Source: Phocaeicola_A sp045647865
GTDB lineage: Bacteria > Bacteroidota > Bacteroidia > Bacteroidales > Bacteroidaceae
Reading direction: 5' to 3'
DNA length: 64,000 nt
Assembly (NCBI GenBank): GCA_045647865.1
Contig: JAZRMW010000063.1
Coordinates: 186,001-250,000, forward strand
This document shows positions 53,296 through 62,171 of the stretch, piece by piece; the stretch's first letter is position 1, and the number at the start of each line of letters is the position of its first letter. The position numbers and the translations under genes were made by a program. Under the pieces are notes generated by a model. The model was not told the DNA's origin and made no database searches. It saw nothing but the letters and a program-made list of their open reading frames with translations.

Positions 53296-54339
53296 ATGAA
53301 AAAAATGATTTCACTGGCCTTGTTGGCCATGATGTGTGGCGTTGGTCAGGTGGCCAAGGCACAACTCCCTAAGTTGAAAGACACTCCTATTACAGCTAAA
53401 TTTGGTGGTTACATCGTAGGAGACTATTCCTATTACACCGATGAGAACGTAAACAAGACAGCAGGCTTCAACCTGCGCTATGCCCGTGTCTATGTCAACG
53501 GCACCGTAGCCAAAGACTTCAAATACCGCCTTCAAGCAGAGATGGCCGGAGCACCAGGCGTAGATAAAGGTCCCCGTGTGATTGATGCTTATGCCGAGTG
53601 GGTAAAATATTCGTGGCTCAATGTACGCTTCGGACAGATGAAGCGTGCCTTCACGTTTGAGAACCCCTATAATCCATGGACTGTAGGATTCGGATCCAAT
53701 GCACAAGTAATCAGCAAACTGGCAGGCATGAACGACCGCTGCGGAGAACATGCAAGCGGTGGCCGCGACTTGGGACTCATGCTTCAAGGTGACCTCCTTT
53801 CTGTGGGTAGTGACGAGCATAAGCTCTTGCACTACCAGGTGGGTGTATATAACGGACAAGGCATCAACCACAAGGATGCCAACGAGAATAAGGACATCAT
53901 TGGTGGACTCTGGCTTTCTCCTTTCAAGAATCTTCAGATTGGTGCTTTCGGATGGAGTGGTAAATACACAAGCAATGGAATGACGGTTGACCGCGACCGT
54001 ATGGCTTTCGGTGTGAAGTATGAAGCAGACTGGACTGCCCGTGCCGAGTACATCACTTCAAAAGGGAAAAGTGTCAGCAATGCCAATCTGGGTAATGAGG
54101 CCGATGGATGGTATGCTGCTGTGGGAGTACCCGTGGGCGATCAGTTCAAGATTTATGGCAAATGGGATGTATATCGTGATGACAAAACTTCCGATACCCA
54201 GAAAAGTCTCTACGGCATTGCCCTCAACTACTGGCTCGACAAGAATCTCCTCTTCCAGGGAGGCTACAATTTCTGCGACGACAACGCGCTCGACAAGACT
54301 TACCACATGCTGCAAATGCAAGTGTATGTAAGATTCTGA
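53296..54339 (+). CDS. Outer-membrane porin, phosphate-selective porin O/P type
   Basis: 347 aa with signal peptide (cleavage near QVAKAQ). Alternating-residue beta-strand pattern through the whole length: GGYIVGDYSYYTDENV, GFNLRYARVYVNGTV, DFKYRLQAEMAG, WLNVRFGQMKRAFTFENPYNPW, and a terminal strand LQMQVYVRF with C-terminal Phe, the signal for outer-membrane insertion. The family forms trimeric anion-preferring channels; selectivity cannot be told. No pst or pho genes are adjacent. Confidence 0.9.
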   Translation: MKKMISLALLAMMCGVGQVAKAQLPKLKDTPITAKFGGYIVGDYSYYTDENVNKTAGFNLRYARVYVNGTVAKDFKYRLQAEMAGAPGVDKGPRVIDAYAEWVKYSWLNVRFGQMKRAFTFENPYNPWTVGFGSNAQVISKLAGMNDRCGEHASGGRDLGLMLQGDLLSVGSDEHKLLHYQVGVYNGQGINHKDANENKDIIGGLWLSPFKNLQIGAFGWSGKYTSNGMTVDRDRMAFGVKYEADWTARAEYITSKGKSVSNANLGNEADGWYAAVGVPVGDQFKIYGKWDVYRDDKTSDTQKSLYGIALNYWLDKNLLFQGGYNFCDDNALDKTYHMLQMQVYVRF

Positions 54340-54379
54340 TAATCTCCCCATAATACATTGGGGAAGAATAAAAAAGGAA

Positions 54380-54454
54380 CAGTCCGAAAATTGGGTTGTA
54401 TATAATTGGTTCACATGATGTTTCTACCATTTTTACAGCTCAGCTTTCGGACTG
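54380..54454. repeat. Inverted repeat after the porin gene
   Basis: CAGTCCGAAA (54380-54389) and TTTCGGACTG (54445-54454), perfect 10-bp arms around 55 bases. It lies between the porin stop and the bidirectional terminator; role unknown. Confidence 0.6.
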
Positions 54455-54469
54455 AACCATAAAAACAAA

Positions 54470-54496
54470 GGGGCTGCATCATCACGATGCAGCCCC
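54470..54496. terminator. Bidirectional terminator between porin and gyrB
   Basis: Perfect 11-bp stem GGGGCTGCATC/GATGCAGCCCC with 5-base loop. It is followed by TTCTTC on the plus side and TTTGTTTTT on the minus side, so it should end both converging genes, with better U-run for gyrB. Confidence 0.88.
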
Positions 54497-54540
54497 TTCT
54501 TCAATGATAATAATGTTGTATTGAAATATAAAAACGCTAA

Positions 54541-56508
54541 TTATGCGTCAATGTTAGCATAAGTGGCATTCTTCTCAATGAAGTCACGACGGGGAGCTAC
54601 GTCATCGCCCATCAACATAGAGAAGATGTAGTCAGCTTCGGCAGCATTCTCAATGCTTACCTGCTTCAGGATACGGTTCTCGGGGTTCATAGTTGTCTCC
54701 CAAAGTTGCTCGGGATTCATTTCACCAAGACCTTTGTATCGCTGAGTGTGGATACCTCCTTCGTTACCGCCACCATACTTTTCGATGAAGCGTAAGCGAT
54801 CCTCCTCAGTGTAGCAATACTCCTTCACCTTACCCTTGCTGCACAGATAGAGCGGCGGGTTGGCGATATAGAGGTGTCCACCTTGGATAAGTTGCGGCAT
54901 ATAGCGATAGAAAAGTGTCATTACAAGGGTGTCGATGTGTCGTCCATCGACGTCGGCATCGGTCATGATGATAACCTTGTTGTAACGAATCTTATCGATA
55001 TTGGCCACCTTGCTGTCCTCTCCGTCGATACCGAAGCGGATTCCCATCGCTTGGATGATGTTGTTCACCTCATCACTCTCAAAAGCCTTGTGCCACATGG
55101 CCTTCTCTACGTTCAAAATCTTACCACGCAAAGGCAGAATGGCTTGGAACTCGCGGCAACGTCCCTGCTTGGCCGATCCACCGGCCGAATCTCCCTCGAC
55201 AAGGAAGAGTTCACAACGTTGTGGGTCACGCGAAGAACAGTCAGCCAACTTACCAGGTAAACCTCCACCGCTCATCGGACTCTTGCGCTGTACGCTTTCA
55301 CGAGCCTTACGGGCGGCAATACGAGCTGTTGCTGCCAATACCACCTTGTCAACGATAACCTTTGCTTCTTTCGGATGTTCTTCCAAATAGTATCCCAAAG
55401 CCTCGGCTACAGCCTGCTGAACAGCTCCCATCACCTCGTTGTTACCCAACTTGGTCTTGGTCTGTCCCTCAAACTGAGGCTCGGCGACCTTCACAGAGAT
55501 AACGGCAATCAGTCCCTCGCGGAAGTCCTCACCGGCAATCTCCACCTTAGCCTTCTCCAACGCCTTGCTGTCCTCAGCATACTTCTTCAGTGTACGGGTC
55601 AATGCCATGCGGAAACCAGCCTCGTGTGTACCACCTTCGATGGTATTGATGTTGTTTACGTAAGAGTGCAGATTCTCGCGGTATGAAGTGTTGTACATGA
55701 TAGCGCACTCAATGGGTACGCCCTGCTTTTCGGTATTAATATAGATGACATCCTCAATGAGTTTGTCATACGAAGAGTTAAGGAAACGAACAAACTCTTT
55801 CAAACCTTCTTCCGAATAGAAAGTTTCATGCTTGTAGTTACCCTCCTCGTCCTTTTCACGAAGGTCTGTCAAAGTGATGGTGATTCCAGCATTCAAGTAA
55901 GCCAACTCACGCAAACGGGCTTGCAGAATATTATACTTGTATTCGGTAGTCATGCTAAATATATCAGCATCGGGCCAAAATTGCTGACGAGTACCAGTTA
56001 TAGTCGTTTCACCCACTACTTCTACTGGAGTCACAGGTTTACCACATGAATATTCCTGCTGATGTATCTTGCCATCACGGTGTACTTGAGTAACCATCTT
56101 GGTAGAAAGGGCATTCACACACGATACACCCACACCATGCAAACCACCAGACACCTTGTATGAACCCTTATCGAACTTACCTCCAGCATGCAACACGGTC
56201 ATAACTACTTCCAAGGCAGATTTATGTTCCTTCGGGTGCATATCTACAGGGATACCACGTCCGTTATCTTGTACGGTAATGGAGTTGTCCTCGTTGATTG
56301 TCACTTCGATATGGGTACAATATCCGGCAAGGGCTTCGTCGATAGAGTTATCCACCACCTCATACACCAAGTGGTGCAATCCCTTCTCTCCTGTATCACC
56401 GATATACATAGCAGGGCGTTTGCGCACAGCCTCCAAGCCTTCCAGCACTTGGATATTACTGGCGGAATATTCCGCCCCGTTGTTCATGATTTCTTGTTCT
56501 TCAGCCAT
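54541..56508 (-). CDS. gyrB: DNA gyrase subunit B
   Basis: 655 aa. GHKL ATPase: EVVDNSIDEALAG, DNGRGIPVDMH, GGLHGVGVSCVNALS. Transducer domain, then TOPRIM with LVEGDSAGGSAKQGR and MTDADVDGRHI, and C-terminal QRYKGLGEMNPEQLWETTM. Supercoils DNA together with GyrA. The length without a long insert and the presence of QRYKGLGEMNP agree with gyrB rather than parE, although the two are similar. Own promoter, and a terminator shared with the porin. Confidence 0.96.
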   Translation of the reverse strand: MAEEQEIMNNGAEYSASNIQVLEGLEAVRKRPAMYIGDTGEKGLHHLVYEVVDNSIDEALAGYCTHIEVTINEDNSITVQDNGRGIPVDMHPKEHKSALEVVMTVLHAGGKFDKGSYKVSGGLHGVGVSCVNALSTKMVTQVHRDGKIHQQEYSCGKPVTPVEVVGETTITGTRQQFWPDADIFSMTTEYKYNILQARLRELAYLNAGITITLTDLREKDEEGNYKHETFYSEEGLKEFVRFLNSSYDKLIEDVIYINTEKQGVPIECAIMYNTSYRENLHSYVNNINTIEGGTHEAGFRMALTRTLKKYAEDSKALEKAKVEIAGEDFREGLIAVISVKVAEPQFEGQTKTKLGNNEVMGAVQQAVAEALGYYLEEHPKEAKVIVDKVVLAATARIAARKARESVQRKSPMSGGGLPGKLADCSSRDPQRCELFLVEGDSAGGSAKQGRCREFQAILPLRGKILNVEKAMWHKAFESDEVNNIIQAMGIRFGIDGEDSKVANIDKIRYNKVIIMTDADVDGRHIDTLVMTLFYRYMPQLIQGGHLYIANPPLYLCSKGKVKEYCYTEEDRLRFIEKYGGGNEGGIHTQRYKGLGEMNPEQLWETTMNPENRILKQVSIENAAEADYIFSMLMGDDVAPRRDFIEKNATYANIDA

Positions 56509-56580
56509 TTTATTTTGCTTGTTAATATTCTATATTCTCTTGCTTCTTCCAAAGCATTTCACTTTGTTATAAAAAGCAAG

Positions 56581-56612
56581 CAAAGATAAGCATTTTGAAG
56601 TAAATAAACAAA
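56581..56612 (-). promoter_or_regulatory. gyrB promoter
   Basis: Minus strand: TTTG (56612-56609), 20 bases, TATCTTTG (56588-56581). Exact consensus; leader about 65 bases. The stretch 56613-56921 to the next promoter holds no gene I can support. Confidence 0.85.
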
Positions 56613-56921
56613 GAAAAAACAGGTTTTCTTACCCCTGCTGAAAAGAAGATTTTATTACCTGATACTTCAACTCCATTCTGACCAAGAAAGGATTTGTACA
56701 TCCAACAGTTATTTTATCAGGCATAAAATTTTCGAAACACCTTTTAAAGGATTTTTCCCGCTGCCAGGAGTTGTTACGCTGATTCCCTGGTGATCCTTGA
56801 CATACAACAAGAGAATTCCCAGAAAACTTAAGTCATTGAAAACCACCAAAATCAAAAGAAGAACCGTTAATTTATGCAAAAAGAATTGTTTATTTCTTGA
56901 CTCATCCCTAAGGGCATACAC

Positions 56922-56929
56922 TATCTTTG
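56922..56929 (+). promoter_or_regulatory. -7 box of the MerR-type regulator
   Basis: TATCTTTG lies 36 bases before the ATG at 56966. A TTG 22 bases upstream (56897-56899) may be the -33 element. An earlier in-frame ATG at 56927 falls inside this box and is therefore not used. Confidence 0.6.
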
Positions 56930-56965
56930 CGGCAGATTTCGAAATCAGAAAAAAAACGCGTGAAA

Positions 56966-57802
56966 ATGAGAGAAAAAACAAAGTTAAAAATCGGAGAGTT
57001 CTCACAGATGATGCAAGTGACCGTGAAAACCCTGCGCTACTATGAGAAGAAAGAGTTACTACTTCCCAGTGAAGTGGACGAGTGGACAGGATACCGCTAT
57101 TACACTATCGAGCAGATGCAACGGCTCAATACCATCCGCCAATTGCAACGGCTCGGATTCTCGCTTGACGAAATCAAGGAACTGTACGAAGAAGGAGCAT
57201 ACTCCCCAAGCATCGAACAGTTGAACGAGAAGATAGAGGAAACAGAACGACAGTTACAACAACTATTGACACGACGAAGTCAATTGCTCGACTGGATGAA
57301 CGCTCACAAAAAGATTAAGACAATAAAAAAAACAATGGAAAAATTCAGTATTCAATCCCTCCCAGAGATTATCGTGGCAAGCCACCGCGAAACAATTCCC
57401 AGCTATGACAATCTCGGAAAACTTTGTGTAGAGAAGATTGGCCCCGAGATGCAACGTCTTGGCTGCAAGTGTCCTGCTCCGGGTTACTGCTTCACCATTG
57501 AGCACAACAAAGAGTATCGTCCGACTGACATCGATATTGAGTATTGCGAACAGGTAGAAGAGATGGGAACAGACAGCGCCATCATACAATTTAAACGTCT
57601 TGACGCTGTACCTAAGGCGCTCTGCATGAAGCACGTAGGCCCCTACGAGCGCTTTCATGAATCATTCGCCGAAGCTTTCACCTACATGGAGGAAAAGAAC
57701 TACAAGATTGCAGGTCCTTTACGCACTTCTTACATTGATGGGATATGGAACCAAGAGGATCCAGAATTATGGTTATCTTTGATTCAGATTCCAATTGAAT
57801 AA
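56966..57802 (+). CDS. MerR family transcription regulator with GyrI-like effector domain
   Basis: 278 aa from the ATG at 56966 (MREKTKLKIGEFSQMM). Winged helix LKIGEFSQMMQVTVKTLRYYEKKELL with RYYTIEQMQRLNTI, coiled coil (about 80-118), then a GyrI/AraC-E-like ligand-binding domain (about 125-278): IIVASHRETI, ALCMKHVGPYERFHESFAEAF, DGIWNQEDPELWLSLIQIPI. BmrR-like proteins of this plan bind drugs or small hydrophobic molecules and activate efflux genes. No efflux pump is adjacent, so the target is unknown. Confidence 0.92.
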   Translation: MREKTKLKIGEFSQMMQVTVKTLRYYEKKELLLPSEVDEWTGYRYYTIEQMQRLNTIRQLQRLGFSLDEIKELYEEGAYSPSIEQLNEKIEETERQLQQLLTRRSQLLDWMNAHKKIKTIKKTMEKFSIQSLPEIIVASHRETIPSYDNLGKLCVEKIGPEMQRLGCKCPAPGYCFTIEHNKEYRPTDIDIEYCEQVEEMGTDSAIIQFKRLDAVPKALCMKHVGPYERFHESFAEAFTYMEEKNYKIAGPLRTSYIDGIWNQEDPELWLSLIQIPIE

Positions 57803-57809
57803 AGGATGA

Positions 57810-57850
57810 AGGGTATACGCTTGTGTAAGCGCATACCCTCTTTTTTTTAT
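57810..57850 (+). terminator. Terminator of the MerR-type regulator
   Basis: AGGGTATACGCTT pairs with AAGCGCATACCCT (one mismatch) around a 4-base loop, followed by CTTTTTTTT, 7 bases past the stop. The xylanase gene converges from the right. Confidence 0.9.
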
Positions 57851-57909
57851 ACTAAGCAGAAAGTATACTGAAATCACATCATTTTCATAGTCTTTCGGCA
57901 ACTACAATA

Positions 57910-60243
57910 TTATTTCACCACCTTCTTACCATTGACGATATAGATTCCGTGAGGCAATTCAGAGAAGTTGGTATTCTCGGGCAAGCGCACACCGGTGATG
58001 GTATAGATACCACTGAATGTATTATTCTTATCGGCAGTTACTTCGTCGCAGGTGACATCTTCAATACCAGCGACATTGACTCCGCCAAGTCCTTCGGCAA
58101 TACCTGCGTAGGCATGCTTACGATAGTAGTCGAGTGTCCAGATACCTACAGGAGTATCAGCTCTCCAACCACTGTTTGTAGGTGAATCCGTAGGACACCA
58201 GAAGCAGATACCGGCCTGTTGGGCAGGAGGAATAATTTCGAGGTACTTCTTTACTATCCATTCGTAGAAATCGGCCATCTTATGGTGCATGGCTTCAGTC
58301 ATCTTAGAGGTAGATACGCTGCTTCCGTTAGCATCGTTGTATCCCATATCCAACTCACTGACACGCACAAGTTTGCCGGTGTTTGCCATGAGTTTGAACA
58401 TATTCACAATCGCATTTTCTTTACTCTTTTGAGTAGAGGAGTTCGCATAGTATGAGATATGCATCTGAGTGCCTATACCATCCACATAGGTTACTCCATC
58501 AGCCTCCCACTTCTTTATCCAATTGATAAGGGATTTCAGTTTCTTGTTTCCATCCCAATCGCTTTCAAGGTTATAGTCGTTGATAAAGAGTTTGATATCT
58601 TCGGGGCCATACTTACGGGCTGAGCGGATGGCGCTACGTACATATTCAAGGTCGCCCATATGGTCTTGCCAGAAGAAGTCGTTTCCACTACCGTTGTCGT
58701 GCTGCAGGGTATAGTTGCCGCTTCCATCATCACCACCGCCAGATATGGCTTCGTTCACCACATCCCATGACTTTACCTTACCGCCGCAAGCTTCCATCAT
58801 ACCCTTGATCCACTTGTCCATGGCCCATACGAGTGTGTCACGCTTCTGTTGGGCACTAAGAGGTGTACTCTGAGGCAACTGCAGATAAAAAGCCTCTTCC
58901 GCTATTGCAGGAGCAACCGTACCGCCACCTAACTTTCTCATCTTGAATGTACTGAGGTCAGTACCATCAAAGGTTCCGTTTACCATCTTCTCCACTCCAC
59001 CGACTTTGAAACTTACATTATCGAAGTAATAGACGTTAGCATCTGCCAATTCACTCAGATTAAAGGCGATTGATTTACCGGCGGCCGCCAATGTTCCACT
59101 TACTTGTACGGTTTTCCATTCGGTAGTGAACTGAATATCACCTATTGCCTGATAATCCACATAAGTACCCGGCGAAGTATGAATCTGGGTAGAAGCCTTG
59201 GCATTCTTGTCAGCACGCACATCAGCCTTGAATTCATACTTGGCACCTTTAGCAAAGTTTGTAGGAGAGACAATCCAGAACTGGTTATCCCATACATCCG
59301 AACTCTTAGCCGTAGTTTCCACCTTGATATAACGGCGAGGCTCGTTGATTTTCATGGCACCAACCGTTTCTTCCACCTTGATGCTCCTGATGTAGAGATC
59401 ACCCACAAAATCACCACATTGCAGAAGCAAGAAACTGCCTGCAGTTGCATTTTTGTAAATCAGCTCAAGATTTTTCCATTCGGTAGAGAAGGTTGTGTTT
59501 ACATTCACACCACCGCCCCAATCACCCAATTTGGTGTACAGATTGCCTTGTTTGCTACCCTTTGCGGTAATAATGACCTTGTATGTTTTCCCTTTTTCCA
59601 TAGGAATACCATCCAAAGCCACAAACTGAACCTCCCATGAATTGTTCTTCTTGGTCGTCTTGAGATGCAAACCATCCGTCGATGAATAATCAATCGAGAA
59701 TCCGTACTGAGTCTTGTCGGCCGTCCATCCCACACTTTGTTGCGTTCGGAAATCCTTAGACTTAAGTTCCACATACACCAGCGTATCAGGTTTCTCAAAC
59801 GGTTCAGCCGGGATATCTTTTATCAGGCTGTTGAGCCACGCATTGGGTTGTTGCGCATGCCAAGCCAACGTATGGCCATACACCGCGAGCCCGGCTTTAG
59901 TGGCAGCATTCACATAATTCTTCACTTGCGTAAAGTTCATACTACCATTACTACTCACACAACTCGCCATCTTCATCGCATTGCCTGCTACGGTTTCTGT
60001 AAAGTTATCATTGGTGAATCCTTTAACCGTCGTATTGTTCAAATAATCATTCACAGTCGTCCCAATGCCCAGCTTAAAGTTCGGATACTTCTCGTGGTCA
60101 ATATAATTCTTCAAGGGAGCATAATCCTTCAGATAGCCATAATTGGCTTCATCATTCGGATTGCCTATTTCATACTTCTTCTGGGAAAACCCCGAAAGCG
60201 ACGCCAACAACAGCATTGCCGAAAAAAATGTTTTTCTATACAT
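57910..60243 (-). CDS. GH10 endo-xylanase interrupted by carbohydrate-binding modules
   Basis: 777 aa from the ATG at 60243 (MYRKTFFSAMLLLAS, signal peptide); the longer frame adds 47 residues with no signal features. The GH10 barrel is split. Its first part (about 30-125) has NYIDHEKYPNFKLGIGTTVN and GHTLAWHAQQPNAWL; two beta-sandwich binding modules intervene (about 130-440); then the barrel resumes with acid/base Glu in WDVVNEAISGG (about 495) and nucleophile Glu in RVSELDMGYND (about 629). This plan is known from Prevotella and Bacteroides xylanases. It cuts beta-1,4-xylan. The C-terminal tail ends GIYIVNGKKVVK. No xus-type cluster is adjacent. Confidence 0.94.
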   Translation of the reverse strand: MYRKTFFSAMLLLASLSGFSQKKYEIGNPNDEANYGYLKDYAPLKNYIDHEKYPNFKLGIGTTVNDYLNNTTVKGFTNDNFTETVAGNAMKMASCVSSNGSMNFTQVKNYVNAATKAGLAVYGHTLAWHAQQPNAWLNSLIKDIPAEPFEKPDTLVYVELKSKDFRTQQSVGWTADKTQYGFSIDYSSTDGLHLKTTKKNNSWEVQFVALDGIPMEKGKTYKVIITAKGSKQGNLYTKLGDWGGGVNVNTTFSTEWKNLELIYKNATAGSFLLLQCGDFVGDLYIRSIKVEETVGAMKINEPRRYIKVETTAKSSDVWDNQFWIVSPTNFAKGAKYEFKADVRADKNAKASTQIHTSPGTYVDYQAIGDIQFTTEWKTVQVSGTLAAAGKSIAFNLSELADANVYYFDNVSFKVGGVEKMVNGTFDGTDLSTFKMRKLGGGTVAPAIAEEAFYLQLPQSTPLSAQQKRDTLVWAMDKWIKGMMEACGGKVKSWDVVNEAISGGGDDGSGNYTLQHDNGSGNDFFWQDHMGDLEYVRSAIRSARKYGPEDIKLFINDYNLESDWDGNKKLKSLINWIKKWEADGVTYVDGIGTQMHISYYANSSTQKSKENAIVNMFKLMANTGKLVRVSELDMGYNDANGSSVSTSKMTEAMHHKMADFYEWIVKKYLEIIPPAQQAGICFWCPTDSPTNSGWRADTPVGIWTLDYYRKHAYAGIAEGLGGVNVAGIEDVTCDEVTADKNNTFSGIYTITGVRLPENTNFSELPHGIYIVNGKKVVK

Positions 60244-60455
60244 ATCTTTTAAATTTGAATGATAGTGGATATTACAGTCTGTCTTTCCTATACGAGACAA
60301 ACGACTGTGCAAATATAAGCAAAGTACAGGAATTAAAAACTCATATTCACATAAAAACCGCCAACAATCGACATTTAAGAACAAAAAAGAGACAACTTAA
60401 AAAACGAAGAAGCACCACTTCAACAATTTCAGCAACAGCCACGCCGCATTATTGC

Positions 60456-60488
60456 ACAAAAAAAAAGCCACACTTTTGAAAGTATGGC
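60456..60488 (-). terminator. Terminator of rpsT
   Basis: Minus strand: GCCATACTTT pairs with AAAGTGTGGC (one G-U) around a 2-base loop, then ten or more T residues; 40 bases past the rpsT stop. Confidence 0.9.
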
Positions 60489-60528
60489 TTCAATATCTTC
60501 GTGTTTAGAAAAATCTCTTTAACTACGA

Positions 60529-60783
60529 TTACGCAAGCTTGTTAATGTGAGCAGACAACTTAGACTTCAAGTTTGCAGCCTTATTCTTGTGAATAAGATT
60601 TGTCTTTGCCAACTTGTCCAACATCTTCTGCACTTTAGGGAACAATGCTACAGCTTCTTCCTTGCTGTGAGTTGCACGCAACTTACGAACTGCGTTACGC
60701 ATTGTCTTTCCGTAGTATCTGTTATGGAGTCTTCTCTTCTCCTCTTGTCTAATTCTCTTGATTGATGATTTATGATTTGCCAT
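60529..60783 (-). CDS. rpsT: 30S ribosomal protein S20
   Basis: 84 aa, normal length. MANHKSSIKRIRQEEKRRLHNRYYGKT and NLIHKNKAANLKSKLSAHINKL are the signature helices binding 16S rRNA. It lies 44 bases downstream of tRNA-Glu and may be read from the tRNA promoter. Confidence 0.97.
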   Translation of the reverse strand: MANHKSSIKRIRQEEKRRLHNRYYGKTMRNAVRKLRATHSKEEAVALFPKVQKMLDKLAKTNLIHKNKAANLKSKLSAHINKLA

Positions 60784-60827
60784 CTCGACTAATCTCTTAA
60801 TTTTTATTCTTTAATCTTGTTACTTAG

Positions 60828-60899
60828 TGGCCCGTAGGAGTGTCGAACTCCTCTTTAGAGAATGAAAATCTCTCGTCCTAACCGATAGACGAACGGGCC
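60828..60899 (-). tRNA. tRNA-Glu (anticodon TTC)
   Basis: 72-nt cloverleaf on the minus strand: acceptor GGCCCGT/ACGGGCC, D-arm TCTATCGGTTAGGA, anticodon loop TTTTCAT in stem AGAGA/TCTCT, T-arm GGAGTTCGACACTCC. Discriminator A; CCA not encoded. Confidence 0.95.
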
Positions 60900-60952
60900 A
60901 TCCTGAGAACCACTTTCGCGGTGTAACTGAGGTTTGTTTCTCAATTGCGATG

Positions 60953-60983
60953 CAAAGGTACTGCGTTTTTTTGAAACAGCAAA
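60953..60983 (-). promoter_or_regulatory. Promoter of tRNA-Glu (and perhaps rpsT)
   Basis: Minus strand: TTTG (60983-60980), 19 bases, TACCTTTG (60960-60953). Same form as the tRNA-Val promoter. The stretch 60984-61470 holds no gene or repeat I can support. Confidence 0.82.
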
Positions 60984-61470
60984 ACTTTTCAGAAACTTTT
61001 TTCGATTATTTTTTTGCCCTATTTTCGCCATTAGCACCCAAATCAGTAATATACAGCTATTTACACCAAACATTTTTTTCTCAAAAAAAAAGCATTTTTG
61101 ACCTCCCTTCATCGTTTTCTTGCCATTTTGCGTATTTTACCTCCCACATTATTATATAACCCAACTTTCGCAAGTAAAGACTTGCGAAGGATTTATAGGA
61201 GTTAAAGTTGAGCTTGCAACTATGAAACTGATGAAGACTTTGTCCGATCCAAACTTGAATCATATAATATAATGTACGCGCGCGTGAAGACTACACACTT
61301 ATAAAAAGAAACAGGGGAACAACAATCAAAAATGCATGTTTCGACAGCAGCGGACACCCAACAGCAACTCCATCCTAATGTGCAAATACGGGAAATATCA
61401 CCTCGGTCCAACCAAAAGTTAACACACTAAGAAACAACAAATTACATTTACCAAAGAGTTATAACAAACG

Positions 61471-61572
61471 GTCAAACTGTTTACCATGCACAGTCAACAC
61501 GCTGACCACGTACGGTCAGTGCGCTGACTCTACATAGTCAACGCACTGACTGTGCATAGTAAAAACAGTGAC
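61471..61572. repeat. Five GTCA-N6-TGAC palindromes at exact 22-bp spacing
   Basis: Units begin at 61471, 61493, 61515, 61537 and 61559, each 14 bases: GTCAaactgtTTAC, GTCAacacgcTGAC, GTCAgtgcgcTGAC, GTCAacgcacTGAC, GTAAaaacagTGAC. Each is separated by 8 bases of semi-conserved RYGTRCAYA-like sequence. The middle three palindromes are perfect. The spacing is two helical turns, which would place bound proteins on one face. No identical spacers or long repeats exist, so it is not a CRISPR. Confidence 0.85.
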
Positions 61573-61771
61573 CGTACAAAGAGACAACAATCATCCCGCC
61601 ACGCAGCAAACTGTGAACGCCTTCGGCATCCCACTTGTATCAATCGGTTGGTTCATTTCTCCTATAGTTTTAAAGGATTGGAACTAAAGGTGAGTTCTAC
61701 AAATTTCCACCTAAACTCTTTTCAAAGATACTAACTGTCATGTGGAAAACAAAAGTTTTTTGCGCAAATCC

Positions 61772-61802
61772 TTTGTTGTTAGGAAAACAATGCTTACCTT
61801 TG
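61772..61802 (+). promoter_or_regulatory. Promoter of the structured RNA
   Basis: TTTG (61772-61775), 19 bases, TACCTTTG (61795-61802): exact consensus, same -7 box as both tRNA promoters. The 22-bp array ends 200 bases upstream. Confidence 0.82.
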
Positions 61803-61807
61803 TCTCC

Positions 61808-62104
61808 GATCAGTTAGCCCACGTAGGGCGTGCGGGTCAAAACATTGTGGTAAAAGGACGTTTACGAAACGTTATCTTTGAGTCTTCTAATCTCGCAAAT
61901 TTGAACTCTCTCAAAAGATACGGCAGCCGGAGCGTCCGCGTTGGGTGTATTATACCCTGATGGTTGCACAAATATCGTGTGGCCTATGCAGGTTTATAAT
62001 ATGTCACGGCGTGGGCTAACTGCGTTGCTTATCCTGAGAGAGAGGCAATGCGAGAGCCTGAAGACTGGGATAAGCGGAGAGTACAGATTCCCACGTCTTT
62101 TTTT
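61808..62104 (+). ncRNA. Candidate structured RNA of about 300 nt with alternative pairings
   Basis: From a tRNA-grade promoter to a T-run at 62098-62104. CAGTTAGCCCACG (61811-61823) is exactly complementary to CGTGGGCTAACTG (62010-62022). CCCACG (62090-62095) just before the T-run can compete for CGTGGG (62010-62015). Other stems: ACGTTT/AAACGT (about 61859-61873), GGGT/ACCC around 61943, GCTTATCC (62027-62034) with GGATAAGC (62068-62075), and AGGC/GCCT inside it. The frames here are short and look non-coding. It could be an abundant small RNA, including an unrecognised 6S RNA, or a leader for the gene at 62172. The sequence does not match RNase P or tmRNA as I know them. Confidence 0.6.
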
Positions 62105-62171
62105 GTATATTCGTCTAATACAGAATCAGCTGAATCTTGGGGAGGTCTATAGGCTACAAACTTATTAGCGT

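Noticed and set aside
60244..60384. 47-codon N-terminal extension of the xylanase
   Set aside because: It hides the signal peptide that starts at 60243 and overlaps a -7-like TATATTTG on the minus strand.
61471..61572. CRISPR array
   Set aside because: Units share only 8 half-site bases, period is 22 bp with no spacers of independent sequence, and no cas genes are present.
61808..62104. RNase P RNA, tmRNA, TPP or cobalamin riboswitch
   Set aside because: I could not find the conserved P-RNA ACAGNRA/GAGGAAAGTCC, a tRNA-like 3' end with tag frame, or the core boxes of those riboswitches. A covariance search is still needed.
61742..62168. Short plus-strand frames of 72 and 75 codons
   Set aside because: They lie across the promoter, stems and T-run of the structured RNA and have no family resemblance.
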